Shown in pieces: positions 9,061 through 20,602 of a stretch of DNA of 64,000 bases. A program made the translations under genes and the position numbers. The notes beneath the pieces were generated by a model that saw only the letters and a list, made by a program, of their open reading frames with translations, did not search any database and was not told the DNA's origin. Within the stretch, counting starts at the first letter, position 1, and each line of letters begins with the position of its first letter. The stretch spans positions 1,105,473 to 1,169,472 of the forward strand of contig NC_031771.1 in assembly GCF_001522545.3 (NCBI RefSeq), given 5' to 3'. Source of the stretch: Parus major (lineage: Eukaryota > Chordata > Aves > Passeriformes > Paridae).

Positions 9061-11188
9061 CACGTTGAAGGCACGAGTCGCTCCCTGGCTTTTCCTGAGC
9101 ACTGTTGTGTCCAGCAGCCCTGTATTATGTCAAAAATCTGGCATGGCAGGCAGTGGCACATCTGCTAGGTGTGGATGACATTCATTAGCCAAGGTTCTCT
9201 GCTAAACGGCCTGCCAGAGTCTCAGCAGCGCTGCCCAATGCCAATCACTCGTCTGCTGCCAGCTCAGAGGCAATCCTGCTTCAGGGATGGCTCCTTTCCA
9301 CGCTGGCAGGAGAAACAGAGGAAACAATGCATTTAGATGTTTGGGATGTGAGCGAGGTTGCACATGGGAGCAGCAAGCAGATGTAGCAGGAGAGGAGATG
9401 AAGTTGTGAAGTGTCATTCCATAATTGCAGCACAAGGGAAATGTGCTGGTGAGCTGAGGTTTGGGAGGGGAAAGCGTTAACCCCTTTCCAAACCGCACGG
9501 CAGACAGTGGTGGACGCTTTTTGGAAAGGAAACATAATGAGGCTAATGCAGCAAATGGCCTGCTCGTGCTCACGGAGGACACACAGAACAACGCAGCGAG
9601 ATTCATGCCAGGACAGCTGGGAAAACCGCCCAGGCCAGGGGAGGGAGCTGCGCTGACCTGCTCAGGAGGCAGCCTGGCTCAGACCTCCTTCCCCTCTGGG
9701 GGTCTACCTGCTGCAGCCTGGACAGCCGCCCTGCTCGTGACACAGTGGGCTCAGAGCTGGCCCTGACAGCTTGGTTCACAGCCCACAGGGGCAGCTGTGC
9801 ACCCGGGGCAGGCTGGGCATTCACCGCCCTGCCCTACCAGAGATGTGGAGAGCAGAGGTGGAGGGCAGGAGCACCTGCTTGGCATTGCTGCAAACATCAT
9901 TCTCTGGGAAGAGAGGCTCCATTTTCCTCTGCTCAGAAGCTCCGGGAAGGTGCTTGTCCCTACAAAGGAATTAAAACACCTCGATCGGAGATAGATGTGA
10001 TGATGTTAATCTTCCCCTCTGATTAATTTAATAAATTTACAACCACATAATGAAGCTTGAATTTGAGCCACTAGGTGCTTTCCAAGGAGCCTGGGAGGCA
10101 ACCTCAAATAGATGCTCAGCCAAAGCTCCCCTCAGCCCTGTTTTCCCTTAGCTTCCATTCTGATTTCTATTTCTGTTTACGTCCATTCAGGTAGTACTTC
10201 ATAGAATGTGAGATGCTACCTACCTACAGACACAGACACACACAGCTCTTGCCTCACAGATAATTCCTGTGACAGCCTCAGTTACTTAAATGTTCCAGTA
10301 CTTTTGCTTGCACCATGAAAGACCACTGTCAGCTTGCAGTGCCTTTCATGCTTCTTTCAGCCAGGCTGAATTCAGGGAATCTCAGGCTTCTCCCTTGGCA
10401 CTGGCCTCTCTACAATTACCTGTGCTATTAAATAAATCCTCATGTACACCAAGAGCCCTCCCAGGTCAGCACAAGGGTTCCACGGTGGAGCTCATCTCTG
10501 ACACCACACGTGCTCTTCCCACAGGCAGCGGCTTCCCCGCCATCCTCTGCTTGGCCATCTGCGGCACAGCTCAGCTGTGAGTCCTTTCCTTCTGCTCTCA
10601 CCTCCCCAGGAAGTCGTTCTGCTCCGGCTGCATTCTGGACTGAGCCTTATCCACCTTCTGTTTCTGCGCTGGGCTGGTCTCTGTTCTGGTTAGTTGGTCG
10701 GCCTCAACCTGCAAATTGTAAGAGATTTCCCCAGTTTCCTAATTTGTGTGGTTTGACGCTCGCTGCCCCACATATACCCCAACCCACTTCTGGCAGAGCC
10801 CATGTGAACCCCGTAACCTCCCATCCTCAGACGCTAGAATTCCGTGGCTTTAAGAGCAGCAGCCAAATCAAGAGACAGAGACGCGATGCCTCTCCCCCCC
10901 CGCTCCGAGCATTATACCTTCCTTTAAATACGTGAGTAATCCCTCTGGGTCCGCTCCGGTGCTTAAAGTTAAGCCTGTTAAGTGCTCACCGAGCAGCGGT
11001 CTGCACACAGAGGAGCCCGAAGAAATGGGAAAAGGGGAGAGCGGGGCGCTGCTCCGGCAGGGAGCCGGGATGACAAGAAACACCTCGCTGCTCTCCTTCC
11101 CCTCATGGGCACGGTGTCCTCTGGCTTCTCCCCAGAGCCCCGCCACCAGGCTCCCCTGGGCGCTGCCATCCACATCAGCGATGGAGCC

Positions 11189-11200
11189 GGGGGGGGGGGG
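11189..11200 (+). repeat. G homopolymer, 12 bases
   Basis: A run of 12 G in a GC-rich context. It is prone to length errors in sequencing. Confidence 0.9.
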
Positions 11201-14200
11201 CGCGGAAGTTGTCAAAAAACAAAACTTGTCAAAACAAAAGCCCGGATTCATTTTTTAATGCCAGGTTGGGCTTTGCGGTCGCTGTGTTGGAAACCGTGTT
11301 TGTTTTGTTTTCAAGACGCTTCTCGCTAAACTCATTGTGTTCATCATTATTTGGAGACAATGATATGGGAGAGAGAGCAGTTATCCCTGCTCCTGCCCAC
11401 GGAGGGCTCTAGGAAAGCACTCATGCACGTGGTTTCCTCTGCTCTCCGAGGATTTCAAGCATGCACTTAGATTTAAGCCTGAGTGCTACTTTTTGTAACA
11501 GGGAGCATGTCTCTTATCAAATATAGCATCTCTTGATTCAAAACCTGCACATCCACGGAGTTCTGGCTCTTGACTCTGCTTCAAGCACTGGAAAACCTCC
11601 TGCCTTGGCCGCACAAAGCCGTGTCCCGCTCTTTGATGCATTTCTTGGCACGTGCACATTCTAATTCCCGACACCCCCCTTTCTTCCCCTTTTCTTAGCT
11701 GGCTTTTCTCTGGGCACAATGCATTATGTTTTCCTGTATGTACTACTCCATACTGCTTGCACAATGTTTTGCATGATCTAATATTCTTTGTTCAAAACTG
11801 CAAAAAAATCTAAATAAAGACTATAGCGTGTCGCATCAGTATAGGCATCAGCTAACGTTTTCCACGGCATATGGTACTTCAGAAGCCATATGTACCACTG
11901 TTTAGTGATTCTGGCAAAGAGGCGCAGAATGGTGAAATCCAACTGCCAGGATTTCTGAAAACAAATATGTAAATGCTCCAGTGCTTTTGTTATTCATAAC
12001 ATACCTCTAACACAGCACATACAATATGCTGTTCATTCTGTAACGAGTATACTACTAAACTATATTTGATTCCGTTCTCATTTTAAAAGATTTTTTTTTC
12101 TTCTGTGCATGATTCCGCCATCCTCTCTATCAAAATCAATCTAAATTGCAATTCAGAAAAGGCATTTTATCTATTTTAAGCATACACTACGGGGAAGATT
12201 GTGTACCTACGCAAGGGTCTCACATCAGAACAAAGACGGACGTTATCTCTGCAGCCTGCCTGCTGGAATGATGGCGAGGAAGGCAAGTGCACTTAAGCAG
12301 ATCAGTTCCATGGAGCAAAGCTTGTTCAGCCAGGAATAACCTCCCAGGGAACACGGGTGGGTTGGCCCTGCTCACGGGCTACTGCAAAGGAAGCAGGCGG
12401 ACACAGCTTTTGTCAACAGGCCCTCAGAAATGGAAAGAGAAGGTTCCAGACATGTGATCCAAGGTGGATGGCGGCTGCCAAACTCTGACCTGGGCTGGGT
12501 CCTGTGAGCTGGGGCTTGGCAGGCAGCCACACACAAAGGGGATGGTCCGTGGCTGGGGGCTGGTTCCCAGAAGGGCTGGCAGCACCAACACCGAGGTGTT
12601 GGGGCAGTGCACAGGGCTCACGTGGAGCGCTTGTGCATCGCTAAAGGCTTCAGACCCCACCAGCCAAGGAAGAAGCCCTCCTTCCAGAGCCAGCACCAGC
12701 AGGTAAACAGGGATCAACACCCAATTCCATGAACCACCTCTGACAGTGCTACTCCGGGTGCTCCCCTCATTCGCAGAGAGCTCGTCATCTCTGCCTGGGG
12801 TCTTGCTGTGCTGAAGGATTCTGAAATGTCGCTGTTTAGCATTAAGTCTTGCCATTCACAACAAACATTTTAACATTACCTGTTGCCACCATTGCCTCTG
12901 TCTTTCTGTTTGTCAGTGTCCACAGAGACTGGGGACAAGCCCACTCACTCACAGGTCACTCCGCAGATCGCTCCTGCCCCGGAGGCAGTGCTCCTGTACA
13001 TCCCCAGAGCTGGTACTCAGCGTCCTACAGCTCCTGGTGACATCGGGGACCAGGCACACCTCGGGACGAGGGGTTGGATACCAGTGCCTCCAAGAAACAC
13101 GTGGGTTTTCCAGCCTATTGCTTAACTAATGTTGAAAACAACAATGAAGCTGTGGCTCCCTGCACACAGTCTCAGCAAAGTAGTCACCTTACAGGGTCCT
13201 GAAAAAATTGAACCATCTCCAGACATGACATGAGTATTATTCAAGACACACAGATGCCTTTTTCCCAAGAGATCGAGGACTGCTGTTCCTTTCTTTGCCA
13301 GTCTTGCACTGCAGTGTCCCATTTCAGCAGGCACAACCTCCCTCACCAGGGTCCTGTGCCCACCACCACCACCTCTGCTCGACTTGCCTTGCCCTTCAGA
13401 CCTGCTCATTACCTCCTGTCTCATGCCAGCCCCCATTGCATTATCCAGAGCTCCAAACCATCTGGGTGCCCAAGCAATTCCTTTTTGGTAGGTTTTTTCC
13501 CCCTGTGACATAAACTGGGATCCCACTTGCCTCCTCTCAAGTTAGAGATACTCTGTTCTAAAGCTTAAGCCAGGCCTGTGCATGCAGCCAGGTCTTTCAC
13601 CTCTAAACACTGCATTTTTTCTATTCTATCAAAGAAGAAATCCTTAAAACAAGCCTTTATGTTTTACTAATTTTGTAGGTCCTTCAGCCAGAATCTTTTT
13701 TTTTTTCTGTTCTGTTCTAGCCAGCAGGTGATAAAAAGTTGCCATAAGAAATGTTGGCTTTGAGCATAAGTGCCTGGATTAGAAAAAGAGACAATTAGAA
13801 AGTGAAAAGTGGCAAAAAGCTCTAAGAAGCCAAAAATAAAAGAACAAACAAACATGCAATCTGGCTATCAAAAAAAAAGCCACGTTTTCCCCTTCCTGCA
13901 GTAAAAATCAACATCATCAAGATTACAAAGTACTTGGAAAGATAGGAGGTCATGGGGAGAGGGAAGAACAGCCCCAGAAGGTCAAAAGGGCCTTGGAAAA
14001 GCCACCTGAAGGAGTGACAAAGGAGGGGACAGGGAAAGGCAGGCACCTCACATGGTGCTGCCAGGATGCTGCAGTGATCCCGCAGCTGCTGGGTGAGACA
14101 AACTACCCCAGGTGAAGGGAGCCAAAACAAAGCCTCTGCTGATTGATCTGGTTCACGTGCACCCGCGTTTATGGCAGAGCAAAGGTCACTCTTGTATTAC

Positions 14201-15345
14201 CTCTTGAATGAGCAGGCTGGGGATTTGATGAGCTCAGGACGAAGATTTATCCACGTGCCAGGGGTGGCTGGCCCGACTCTTAACCTGCTGGCAGAGGTTG
14301 GGGCTTTTCATTAAGGGGGGCTATGCGTGGAATACTTGCAGGCTTCGGCCAACAGGAAATGTGGTCTCAGCCCACACAATTTGCCACTGCCTAAGAGACA
14401 CCAGATTATTTTCTCTCAGCACAGAAGTCAGCAGTCCCCTGGAACCCTCTGAGCAGCCAAGAGCACAGAGGGAATAGTGGGGAAAACCAGAAGGGATCTC
14501 ATGGGACATTGTTCAAATCTGTGAGCTCTAGGTTGGTAGAGAGAACCCCACAGCCCCTCCAAGATGTGCTCCCCGAGGCACTCCCTTTCTGGAGCCAGGC
14601 AAGCACCCACTGCCACAGCCAGGACAGGTGCCTCTCCAGGGCCATTCCCAGCTCCCACTGGCAGTCTCCCTGTGCCACTGCAAAATCTGGCCACTTTAAA
14701 GGGAGAAGAGTCTTTGTGTGGGATATAACTCCCTGGACAGGCTTGCTCCCTCTCCTAAATCCCCTGCCTTGATTGCACGGTAACTATGGTTTCAGGAGAA
14801 AAGAACAACCTGAGCAATTGGGTATTGACAACAACACATCCCTCAACAAGCCTCTCCTATTGTTCTCATTGAGACCCTCGTCTCTGCACCCCAGTCCCTC
14901 CACCTGGACTGCATCACCTCTGATTACCTGCACATGAGCTGCTGGGTTATTTTCCCCTGTTCTTCCTGGGGTGTTTATATGAACTCTGCTGAATCCATCA
15001 GACTTCCTTTTATGAGATCCAGCACCATTTTGAAACTCTTGAGCTTTCCCCAGCAACTAAAAAAAGAAAACCAACCCCAAAACATGTACTATGGGGTTTT
15101 ACAGTTGGTGTTCTTGCATGCTTCACACTTGTTCCTACCTTTTTGTTTGCCTGCTGCAACCTGAATACCCCATGGCGCTGGCTGAGGGGTAGTAAATTCA
15201 CTCCCTCCTTCCCTTCCTGCAGCCTCTGGTAAAGCTCTCAGCTCCCTTAGCTTCCCCTCTTCGTTTGGTTGAGAGATGCAAAGATTTTTGCTCAGAAAAA
15301 TCCAAGAGACACCATCCTGAGGAGCTCCCCAGCCCCTCTGGGACA

Positions 15346-15357
15346 CCCCCCCCCCCC
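15346..15357 (+). repeat. C homopolymer, 12 bases
   Basis: A run of 12 C between unique sequences; length may vary between individuals or reads. Confidence 0.9.
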
Positions 15358-16704
15358 AAGTCCCTTCAAGCACCTGGGCTGCAGCAGGCACAGCTGGAGG
15401 AGCCAGGCAAGGACTGGAAGAGGGATTATTCCCAAGACGTGCTCCTGCAGAATGAGTGAATGATTTCTCTCCCGCAGTTAGTGCCAGCACTTGCTCTTTG
15501 CCAGTTGGCAGAGGGTACCACTTCCTTTACTGAGGAACGCGTAACATCCACCTTTCCACTACCCCAAGGGGAAACCACAGAGGCTGGGGAAGTCCTTCCA
15601 GGCAGCTGGGCATCTGAAGGAGCTGCAGGCTTGGGGGAGGAGGAGGAATCCAGCAGGGAAGCCAGGTTTTACTTCACAAACTTCTCTTAGCTGGAGGGAA
15701 GCAGGGAGCACATTTCTCCCTCACCTGAGAGTTCCCATGGGAACACAGAAGGGCGGTGTAATAGCAAATTTTGGAACAGGCATGTCTGCGAACAACTTCT
15801 GATATAATATTTGAGTCCTCAGATGTTCAGCCGCTTGCACATACTGCGTGAGTGCCTGATTTGCATGGGATTTGTATTTGTTGGTATTCACATTCGTAGG
15901 AGAACGCATACATTAGATTAATGTCATCACAGTTTATGGAGATCATCTGTGCCACAGCACCAGCTCAGGGCTCTGACTGCATTCTGTGGCACATGGCAGC
16001 CCCTCCTGCCCTGCCAGGGCCACCGAGAGTCGGGATGGCTGTGCCAGGCTGAGCCCCGAGGTAGTCTTGCTGGGCTCTCCTCTTTTTAACACAGAAGTTT
16101 AAAGATCATTCAAAGTAGCTATGTGAAATTGCTTAGCCCACATTCCAAAGGTAAAATTAATCCAACTATTTAGGCTTACTCTCTTATATTTGCTCATATG
16201 AACTTACAGCACATTCCAGAGTCTAATTTTTAGTGGCTACTTGAGGCACTAATTCAGCTGTCAAATAGACCAGCTAGGTGGTTCCTTTTTGTCTTGCAAG
16301 AGCATCCCTCTCTCAGTAAAAGGGGATGGTTATAATTCCCTCCCTGTTTGCCATGACACCTGGGTGCTCTCATCTGCTAGACAGCTGGAAGCTGTCACTA
16401 GAGATGCTGTTCTCACGGAAGCGTTGCTGGGCTCAGTCAGACACTCTTTGTAAAGCAGATGGAACACCTCAGAAGAACAGCACTGCAGCAACAAAAGCTC
16501 ATTTTCTGCTGGGGGATTTCTGTTATTGGGCAATGCTTCCATCAGGTGACTTCACACCCCAGTGATCCCACATGCCAGCAGAGCCCAATGATGATTCTGT
16601 TAACCTCCTTCCACTCCTGAGGCCCTGCAGTTCCACTTGCCAAGGCTGGCCACCAGCCCCCTTGCCATTCCAAATCACACAGGAGCAATAGCAGTGGGGG
16701 CTAA

Positions 16705-16812
16705 ACCCGCACTGCGGCCCTGCCACCCAGGATTTCCGGCAGACCGGGATTTCTGCTCACCCGCACTGCGGCCCTGCCACCCAGGATTTCCGGCAGACCG
16801 GGATTTCTGCTC
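16705..16812 (+). repeat. Perfect tandem duplication, 2 x 54 bp
   Basis: Two identical 54-base copies lie head to tail: 16705-16758 and 16759-16812, each starting acccgcactgcggccctgcc and ending ggatttctgctc. No mismatch separates the copies, so the duplication is recent, is maintained by gene conversion, or is an assembly artefact. Because 54 is a multiple of three, overlapping chance frames on both strands stay open through it. No flanking splice sites or domain suggest coding use. Confidence 0.97.
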
Positions 16813-19800
16813 CGTCCCCACGGAGCTGCGCACGCCCCTCACGCCAGCAGCCACATCCGAGTCACTGCTCGTGCACAGCAATTGCAGAATCTGTCTCAAT
16901 CTTGATGGTGCAACCCTGAGGAAGTGGGTAGCACAAAGGAAGAGCTCACAACTCCAGATCTGGTGATGATTTCATGCTTACCCCAGTCACAGGGCCAAGT
17001 GACACCTTTTGGTCACCCTTAGAAGCCTTTTCTCTTCTGCAGCACACGCCACTGGCCCCTGCTTCAGCTACCTGTGCAGTTCAGCTGCTTCCACTGCTCC
17101 TCACCCAGGCACGGCTCTCCCACCACACAGCACAGCTCCCATCCCACTATCCCACTTGGAGATGCTGTGGTGGGCACATCTCACCCAAGGGAAGGGCATG
17201 CCCTGCTCCAACATGGGCTGCAGACACAATTTCAATTTATGGCTCTCACAACCAAGTTGTGAAAAGGCCTTTCAATATTTGAGCGCTCCAGTCTTATTTT
17301 CCAAGCGATTTATACATGAAACCTAGATGGAAGCCTCCAAGTGATAATCAGATCCCTTAGATATCTCAGAAAATGTTGCCCCCATATGATCTAGTATCCT
17401 CATGACAAACAGCTCTCTATGTTTCTTTGTGATGGTTCCTACTTCCCACCAACATCTGTCACTGTGATTATGATCTCTAATGAGCTTCTAAATTATATCA
17501 CAGCATTCTGCCTTCATGAGCTACATTCAGTAACTTTCATTCTGCAAGACATGAAACACTGCCTACAAGATGCTGAATGAAAATTCCCTCAGCACAACAG
17601 CTGAAAAGCTGGTTTGGAGGGGTTTTTTTTGCCTGTTTTGCTTGTGTTTTTTTGTTTTGTTTTTTTTTTTTTTTGGTGTTTTTAGCGTTCTGTTTGGTGT
17701 TTTTTGTTATGCATCTTATTCCAGGATGCCTAGGAACTTTACAGAGGAGGCACAGGAAGTTGTGCCTTCCTATTGCACACGCCTAAAATCTCCACTCGAT
17801 GACGGGAGCTGTCTCTCACCGCACAGCAGCAGAGACAGCACATTATTTCTGTAAGGCAGGGCAGGGGGAAGAACCCAAGCCAAGGCCCCAGAAGAAGTTG
17901 CCATTATTTTTGTGTTTGCTTCCAGTTACACCTGAGGGTTAGTTTGGGTGATGTACAGACCCTGGGGATGCTCTACAGACCCAGTTTCCCTGTGCTGCCA
18001 GGACACAGCGTTACACCCCACACAGTCCTTTCCTCCCCCAGTGATCACACTGGGAGACTGCAGTACAAGTGAAACTGGAAAAGTGAATATCAAGCCCCAA
18101 GGTTTGCTGCCCTGGCTGAAAGGAACCAGTGCTGCAGCTGTGGCCGCTCAGCCCTGCTTACACATGCCCACGCTGGCCAGCAATCTCTGGGGGACTCGGA
18201 TCACTCAGATCCATGTTCCTGTTGATTCCTCAGACACCAGCAGCCCCCCTCAGCACTGTCACTCAGACATGTCACTAACGTGCACATCCAGTCCCACGCT
18301 GCACTGATGTCACCTGCCTGTCTGGGGAAGAGCGTTGGGTGTGTCTGAAGACAAGGACAGAGCAGGCTCACGTTTGTGTGTACAAACAGCTGCCCTGCAG
18401 CAGCAAGGTGCTGACTCACTGCTGGTGACTCAGCTGCACCTTTCCCTGCCGCTCATCCAGGATCTGTGACGTGGCTCAAAGGAGCTGAGCTCAGGAGGGT
18501 TTGGTTTATAGGACAGGATTTATGGGGCTTACTCCTTATTTCCTGCAGATAAGGACAGACATGATGAACAGTTGCCATGTTTCTAGCTCAGAGTAGCTGT
18601 GCTCTCTCTGTAACTCCTGCCTGTGGCCAACCTTGCACTTGGTGCCTGCAGAGCAGCTCCAAAACGAATGGGACAAAACATGGTGAGCATGGCACGCTCA
18701 GGGGTGCACACTGGTCACCTCTCCCAGCCAAACTGCAGAGAACAGACTGCCATTTGCCATGCTTCCAGCCTGAGCAAGCATTCGGATGGCAGGCAGGTAA
18801 CAGGGAAGGTGCTGAGAGCACAGGCTGAGATCGCAAGACAGTCCTGGAGGGGACAAACATTGCTGGCACACTGATTGTCACTGATGACTTCCCAAGTAAA
18901 CTTTATTTCTAAGGGCATAACTCTAATTGCAGAGTACTAGACTGGTTCCAAACAAACCCTGTCTATCTGGAACATCTGCCTACTCACTGCAGCTGACACC
19001 ATTTCCCATTTCTTTTGCTCTCTGTACCCAGTACCTTTCCAAGCCCATGGTGACTCTGGCTCATTCTCTGAAGTGCGGCTGGTTCTGATGGCTCTTGCAA
19101 GGACAGGAGCACAAAATCCTGGAACAGCAAGCAAACAAGTAAATGCTTCTGAGCAGAGGAAGAGGGAGAGCATGGGACTGGCAGGGAGCTATTCAGCTTA
19201 TGGCTCATCTGTGTCACAAGATGAGCTGCCCAGGTGAACACACACCGACTCATCACCGTCTCTGACTCAGGAAATGAGTTTTCCAAGGAACTAAACCATG
19301 TCTTTGCATATCCTCAGCAGGGACTGAAGGCCCTTCCTGCTCAACATGCTTCACTACAGCTTTCTTGGGCTATGGTGCCATGCTACTGTTGGACCATAAG
19401 CTATTTTGCTTCTTGGTTATCTTTGCTGAGTGAAACATTTCCTTTAGAAGACCTATAGGCATGAGAATTCAATATGAACGTGAAAATACTGCCCCATGGG
19501 GGATGAGAGTTTAGTATCCCAGCTCTCTCCCTGTGGTTATTACTAACTGGCATGACAACTCTAACTGTTCCCCAAAAGCAATGCCAGGAATGCACACTAC
19601 CTTCTACACCCCGCTAAGCTGATCCATGAAAACATACAACCTCTTTGCCAAGCTCCCTCAGCAGTTTGTCCCTGGGGAAAGGGACATGACCCTTCCTGCC
19701 CTTGTAGCATTTGCTGCTCTGCCAACAGCACTGCAGAAAATGAAAACTGCAGTCCAGTCAACACTGCTCCACCTCTACCCATCTTAACTGCCCAGACACA

Positions 19801-20456
19801 GGAAGAAGGGAAAAGGATAAAATCTTGGATGACAGACAGCAGGACATGAGTACATGTAAGTTAAACTTCTTACACGTGGAGAAATTGAGGAAAAGGTAAT
19901 TCAGAGTCACACAAATGTAAACACCAGTCAGATAAGACACATCCCAGCTGCTTCACTCATGTCTTAAGGCTAGCACAGTCACATTGATGATCACAAACCC
20001 CTGCCATCCAGGCAGCCAGGGGAGCAGCTCACATGAACAGGGCAAGGCTGATGTATGCCAAGTCACTGGTGTGATTTGGCTGGTGAATAACCAGGCAGGG
20101 CCGTGAGTCAGCCAGAAGATGTCTGCTCCCACAGGCACCCTTCCTGCCCTGTGGTCTGCCAGCAGCAGAAGCAGGAGCTGACTGCAATAGAAACCCCATC
20201 CTACCTTCTGAATGTGGCGTTTCCCCAAGCACATCCTCTAGATGGTCTGGCTGGAGTTTGGTGTAGAAATCTTCACTGACCTGAAGTTACACGGAGCAGC
20301 AGAATGGTGTTGCAGCCAAGAGCAGGGGCTGTAGGCAAGCAGGAGAATCACCCAGTCAGGTTGCAAAGTACCTCGGATGGCTTTACCTCTTGCTCTAAAC
20401 GTGGCCAAGAACAGATCAAAAATCCCGTCAGGCCTTTGAACCCCAGAAAGTGAGCT
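16813..20456. other. Intergenic, no gene recognised
   Basis: Unique non-coding DNA with T-rich runs at about 17624-17707. No recognisable coding exon or repeat family. Confidence 0.5.
17646..17707 (+). repeat. T-rich low-complexity tract
   Basis: Runs of T broken by single G or A bases, the longest about 16 T. Could be a decayed poly-A tail in reverse orientation or simple sequence drift. Confidence 0.8.
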
Positions 20457-20602
20457 GACCCCAAATTAGTTCAGTTTTGAGAGCCTGGTGCTTAAAATGC
20501 CAGGGTTGTGGGTTCCATCCCCATATGGGCCATTTACTCAGGAATAGGACTCAGTGATCCTCATGGGTCCCCTTCAAACTGAGAATATTCTGTGATTGTG
20601 AT
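20457..20602 (+). mobile_element. SINE: tRNA-Ile-derived head with CR1-like 3' tail (TguSINE1-like)
   Basis: The first 76 bases follow a tRNA-Ile(AAT)-like gene: ttagttcag (A-box region), gagcctggtgcttaaaatgcc in the anticodon arm, gggttccatcccc (B box) and a closing gggcca. The next 70 bases resemble the 3' end of avian CR1 LINEs: ggactcagtgatcctcatgg, then ccccttcaaactgag, ending attctgtgattgtgat. This is the structure of a SINE mobilised by CR1. I recall such tRNA-Ile/CR1 chimeras as passerine elements. Changes from the tRNA consensus show an old, inactive copy. No intact tRNA gene is present: the acceptor stem is degraded. Confidence 0.8.

Larger units (their letters stand above)
9061..16704. 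other. Intergenic, no gene recognised
   Basis: Unique non-coding DNA. Visible details are a short CA-rich stretch near 10221-10245, a run of 12 G at 11189-11200, an A/T-rich block at about 11750-12200 and a run of 12 C at 15346-15357. Open frames up to about 140 codons occur on both strands but carry no recognisable domain and differ in no way from chance frames of this GC content. Confidence 0.5.

Noticed and set aside
10066..10085. Possible CTCF site (ccactaggtg)
   Set aside because: Only part of the core matches; insufficient without binding data or conservation.
16637..16966. A frame containing an 18-residue tandem repeat
   Set aside because: The repeat is a 54-bp DNA duplication open on both strands. 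There is no start context, splice site or similarity supporting a protein.
20457..20532. A functional tRNA-Ile gene
   Set aside because: The acceptor stem and anticodon arm are degraded and the sequence continues into a CR1-like tail, so it is a SINE head.
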